A stretch of DNA of 64,000 nucleotides, taken from positions 34,748-98,747 of the forward strand of contig NZ_VKDB01000013.1 of assembly GCF_007280555.1 (NCBI RefSeq), written 5' to 3'. Source of the DNA: Deinococcus detaillensis (GTDB taxonomy: Bacteria; Deinococcota; Deinococci; Deinococcales; Deinococcaceae). The position numbers and the translations under genes are program-made. Position 1 is the stretch's first letter; each line of letters begins with the position of its first letter. The notes under the pieces were generated by a model. The model was not told the origin of the DNA, made no database searches, and saw only the letters and a program-made list of their open reading frames with translations. Positions 61,892 to 64,000 of this stretch are shown one piece after another.

Positions 61892-63778
61892 ATGGCTTTT
61901 CCTGACCTTCATTCGTTCATGGCCCTCCTCGAAGCGCGGGGTGAGTTGCTGCGAATCAGCACCCCCGTCAGCAGCGACCTCGAAATCACCCAAATCGCCG
62001 ACCGAATGGTCAAAGGCGCTGGCCCGGCTCTGCTCTTCGAGAACGTCCGTTTGATGGACGGCAGCCCCAGCGCTTTTCCCGTCGTGATCGGCTTGGTGGG
62101 CACCCGCGAGCGCACCGCCCTTTCACTGGGCGTCAGCGACCTCGACGAACTGGCGGTGCGGGTCCGCGCCCTGATCGACATCAAAGGCAGCGGCGGGCTG
62201 CGCGGCCTGCTCTCCAACTTGCCCAAACTGGGCGACGCCGCTCATTTGCTGCCCAAGCGGGTGAGCCGCGCCGCCGTGCAAGAAGTCGTCTGGACCGGCG
62301 ACGAAGTGGACTTGACCAAATTGCCCGTCCTCAAGTGCTGGCCCCTCGACGGCGGCCCCTTCGTGACGCTGCCGCTGGTCATCACCAAAGACCCCGAAAC
62401 CGGCGAGCGCAACATGGGCATGTACCGGATGCAGGTGATGGGCAAAAACACCACCGGGATGCACTGGCAGCGCCACAAAACCGGCACCAAGCATCTGGAG
62501 AAAGCCAAGAAGCTGGGCCAGCGCTTGGAAGTGGCGGTGGCTCTCGGCGGTGACCCGGCCCTGATCTACGCCGCCACCGCGCCACTGCCGCCGATTCCGG
62601 GTCTGGACGAATTTGCGTTGGCGGGTTACTTGCGCGGCCAGCGCTACCCGGTCATCAAAGGCGTCACGGTTGATTTGGAGGTGCCGGCCAACGCCGAGTT
62701 TATTTTGGAAGGCTACGTCGACCCGGCAGAAGAATGGGTGATGGAAGGGCCGTTTGGCGACCACACCGGCTTTTACACCCTGCCTGACCTCTACCCGCGT
62801 TTTCACGTCACCGCCGTGACCATGCGCCGGGGAGCGGTCTACCCGGCGACCATCGTGGGCCGCCCGCCGATGGAAGACGCTTACCTGATCGAAGCCAGCG
62901 AGCGCCTGTTTTTGCCCGCCGCCCAATTGATCTTGCCGGAAATCAGCGATTACCACATGCCGCCCGTCGGCGTAGCCCACAACTTGGTGGTGGTCAGCAT
63001 CAAAAAGGCTTTCCCCGGTCACGCCTACAAAGTCGCCAACGGTCTGCTGGGCCTTGGTCAGATGATGTTTGCCAAAGTCATCGTGGTGGTGGACGACGAT
63101 GTGACGGTCAATGAGATGTCTGCCGTGTGGCAGCGGGTGGCGCAACTGGTCGAGCCGGGCCGAGACAGCCTCGTGTCACGCGGCCCGATTGACGCTCTCG
63201 ACCATTCCAGTCGGACCTGGAGTTACGGCGGCAAACTGATTCTCGACGCCACCCGTAAACTCCCCGAAGAACTTGGCTCGGCCCTGAGCAGCCGGGAACA
63301 GCAGGGCGATCAGGCGGGGAAAGACCAGCTGGGAGAGGAAGCCAGCATTCCCGCTGTGCAGCTGAACCGCGAGCTCCCCAGCTTTGAAGGCGTCAAAGAT
63401 CAGCTTCAAACCCCAGATGGGTACTGGTACGTCTCACTGACCAAAACCCGCCCATATCAAACGGCAGCGTTGGCCGCTGCATTTGCCGCTGATCCGGCGG
63501 CAGCAGGCGTGCGCCACCTGCTCATCACCGACGACCAGACCGACGTTCACGATGCGGGCGATGTGTGGTGGACGATTCTCAACAACATTGATCCTGAACG
63601 CGACGTCAGCGTGCAAGGTGATTTGCTCGTCTGGGACGGCACCCCCAAGCTTCCTGAGGAAGGCTTTGTGCGCGTCTGGCCGCCCAAAATTAACATGAAC
63701 GCAGAGGTGGTTCGGCGGGTCGAAGCGTTGTGGCATCTCTACCCTCTGCCAGAGCATTTACGTGGCGCTCAAAGCTGA
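61892..63778 (+). CDS. UbiD-family prenylated-FMN decarboxylase
   Basis: 628 residues. Reversible decarboxylase using prenylated FMN, here most likely the menaquinone (futalosine) or ubiquinone-type step since Deinococcus uses menaquinone. Cofactor region NMGMYRMQVMGKNTTGMHWQRHKTGTKH at about 170-200, then EWVMEGPFGDHTGFY (catalytic Glu), and the C-terminal VVVDDDVTVNEMSAVWQRVAQ near 405. Longer than E. coli UbiD (497), with a Gln/Glu-rich insertion near 465-485 and a long C-terminal domain. No ubiX beside it. Confidence 0.88.
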   Translation: MAFPDLHSFMALLEARGELLRISTPVSSDLEITQIADRMVKGAGPALLFENVRLMDGSPSAFPVVIGLVGTRERTALSLGVSDLDELAVRVRALIDIKGSGGLRGLLSNLPKLGDAAHLLPKRVSRAAVQEVVWTGDEVDLTKLPVLKCWPLDGGPFVTLPLVITKDPETGERNMGMYRMQVMGKNTTGMHWQRHKTGTKHLEKAKKLGQRLEVAVALGGDPALIYAATAPLPPIPGLDEFALAGYLRGQRYPVIKGVTVDLEVPANAEFILEGYVDPAEEWVMEGPFGDHTGFYTLPDLYPRFHVTAVTMRRGAVYPATIVGRPPMEDAYLIEASERLFLPAAQLILPEISDYHMPPVGVAHNLVVVSIKKAFPGHAYKVANGLLGLGQMMFAKVIVVVDDDVTVNEMSAVWQRVAQLVEPGRDSLVSRGPIDALDHSSRTWSYGGKLILDATRKLPEELGSALSSREQQGDQAGKDQLGEEASIPAVQLNRELPSFEGVKDQLQTPDGYWYVSLTKTRPYQTAALAAAFAADPAAAGVRHLLITDDQTDVHDAGDVWWTILNNIDPERDVSVQGDLLVWDGTPKLPEEGFVRVWPPKINMNAEVVRRVEALWHLYPLPEHLRGAQS

Positions 63779-63847
63779 CTGAGCGCTGTTTCACAGCCGG
63801 ATTTTGGGTTTCCCTAAGCACCTCGTGGAACTGTAAGTGACAAACAG

Positions 63848-63876
63848 TTGACAAGAATGGGAAAGGGGGGTATTGT
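63848..63876 (+). promoter_or_regulatory. Strong sigma-70-type promoter
   Basis: Consensus TTGACA (63848-63853), 17-base spacer, TATTGT (63871-63876); the best -35/-10 pair in the window. Confidence 0.8.
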
Positions 63877-63882
63877 TTCTGA

Positions 63883-64000
63883 GCCTCCGAGTGAGGCGAG
63901 ACGCATGACAGATGAACGGTAAGTGACGATGAGGGCTGCTCCGACAGGAGCAGGTGAGCGGTTCATTCCCCCGAATGAACTCCAGATTCACGCTCGGTCT
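63883..64000 (+). ncRNA. Structured leader or non-coding RNA, cut by the window end
   Basis: After the strong promoter no credible start codon and reading frame appear. Two hairpins are clear: CTGCTCC-GACA-GGAGCAG (63936-63953) and GTTCATTC-CCCC-GAATGAAC (63961-63980). ATGAAC at 63912-63917 could pair instead with GTTCAT at 63961-63966, giving two mutually exclusive folds as in a riboswitch, T-box or attenuator. No known class recognised with confidence. Confidence 0.45.

Noticed and set aside
63883..64000. Identifying the terminal leader as RNase P RNA, tmRNA, 6S RNA or an rRNA leader
   Set aside because: None of the signature sequences (tmRNA GGGG-start and tag frame, RNase P P4 elements, 16S start) is present in the visible part.

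Overview
The window reads as a GC-rich chromosomal segment of a Deinococcus (or a very close relative). The evidence is an adjacent nurA-herA pair of the Deinococcus type, many cell-envelope proteins built from DUF11/Ig-like repeats, a prepilin peptidase, an Ala-tailed L19, and the recurrent promoter style described below. I see no phage, transposase, CRISPR array or rRNA gene. All identifications come from reading the sequence by eye; no database search was run.

Layout. 1-2.4 kb: end of a large Ig-like secreted protein (5' end outside the window). 2.5-13.3 kb: housekeeping and DNA repair (glmM, aroA, a DinB-like protein, nurA-herA, a frameshifted methyltransferase, recG, a short-chain dehydrogenase), with a possible small RNA between recG and the dehydrogenase. 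13.4-21.7 kb: a DUF4139 protein, a complete dipeptide/oligopeptide ABC importer (solute-binding protein, two permeases, two ATPases) on the minus strand, and secG. 21.7-25.6 kb: tRNA-Leu, purD with a metallo-hydrolase and a 57-residue membrane protein, an RNHCP protein. 25.7-28.8 kb: a peptide exporter (HlyD plus C39-peptidase ABC transporter) broken by two in-frame TAG codons and probably a frameshift. 29-37.8 kb: CAP lipoprotein, cdd, a CNNM/CBS protein, dgkA-ybeY, an LptA-like protein, an AMIN-amidase, a CrtA-like monooxygenase, a VWA protein.

38.3-52.5 kb is the most distinctive region: five large or small secreted proteins, all on the plus strand, several with 4-base start/stop overlaps. 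Four are DUF11/Ig-like repeat proteins and one is a probable outer-membrane beta-barrel with an Ig-like front. A degenerate copy of the barrel's C-terminus sits directly behind it. I infer a surface structure secreted and anchored by the barrel; its function is not evident from sequence.

52.6-64 kb: prepilin peptidase, a class A beta-lactamase-fold protein, mdh, rplS, tRNA-Asp and tRNA-Phe, aceA, a 58-residue protein, ruvX, marC, an HNH endonuclease, a UbiD-family decarboxylase, and at the end a strong promoter followed by a structured, apparently non-coding leader cut by the window edge.

Across the window about 18 genes on both strands have a TANNNT -10 hexamer usually 5-7 bases (up to 9) before the start codon and no ribosome binding site, so they are probably leaderless mRNAs. 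Genes inside operons or with longer leaders carry an AGGAG-type site instead.
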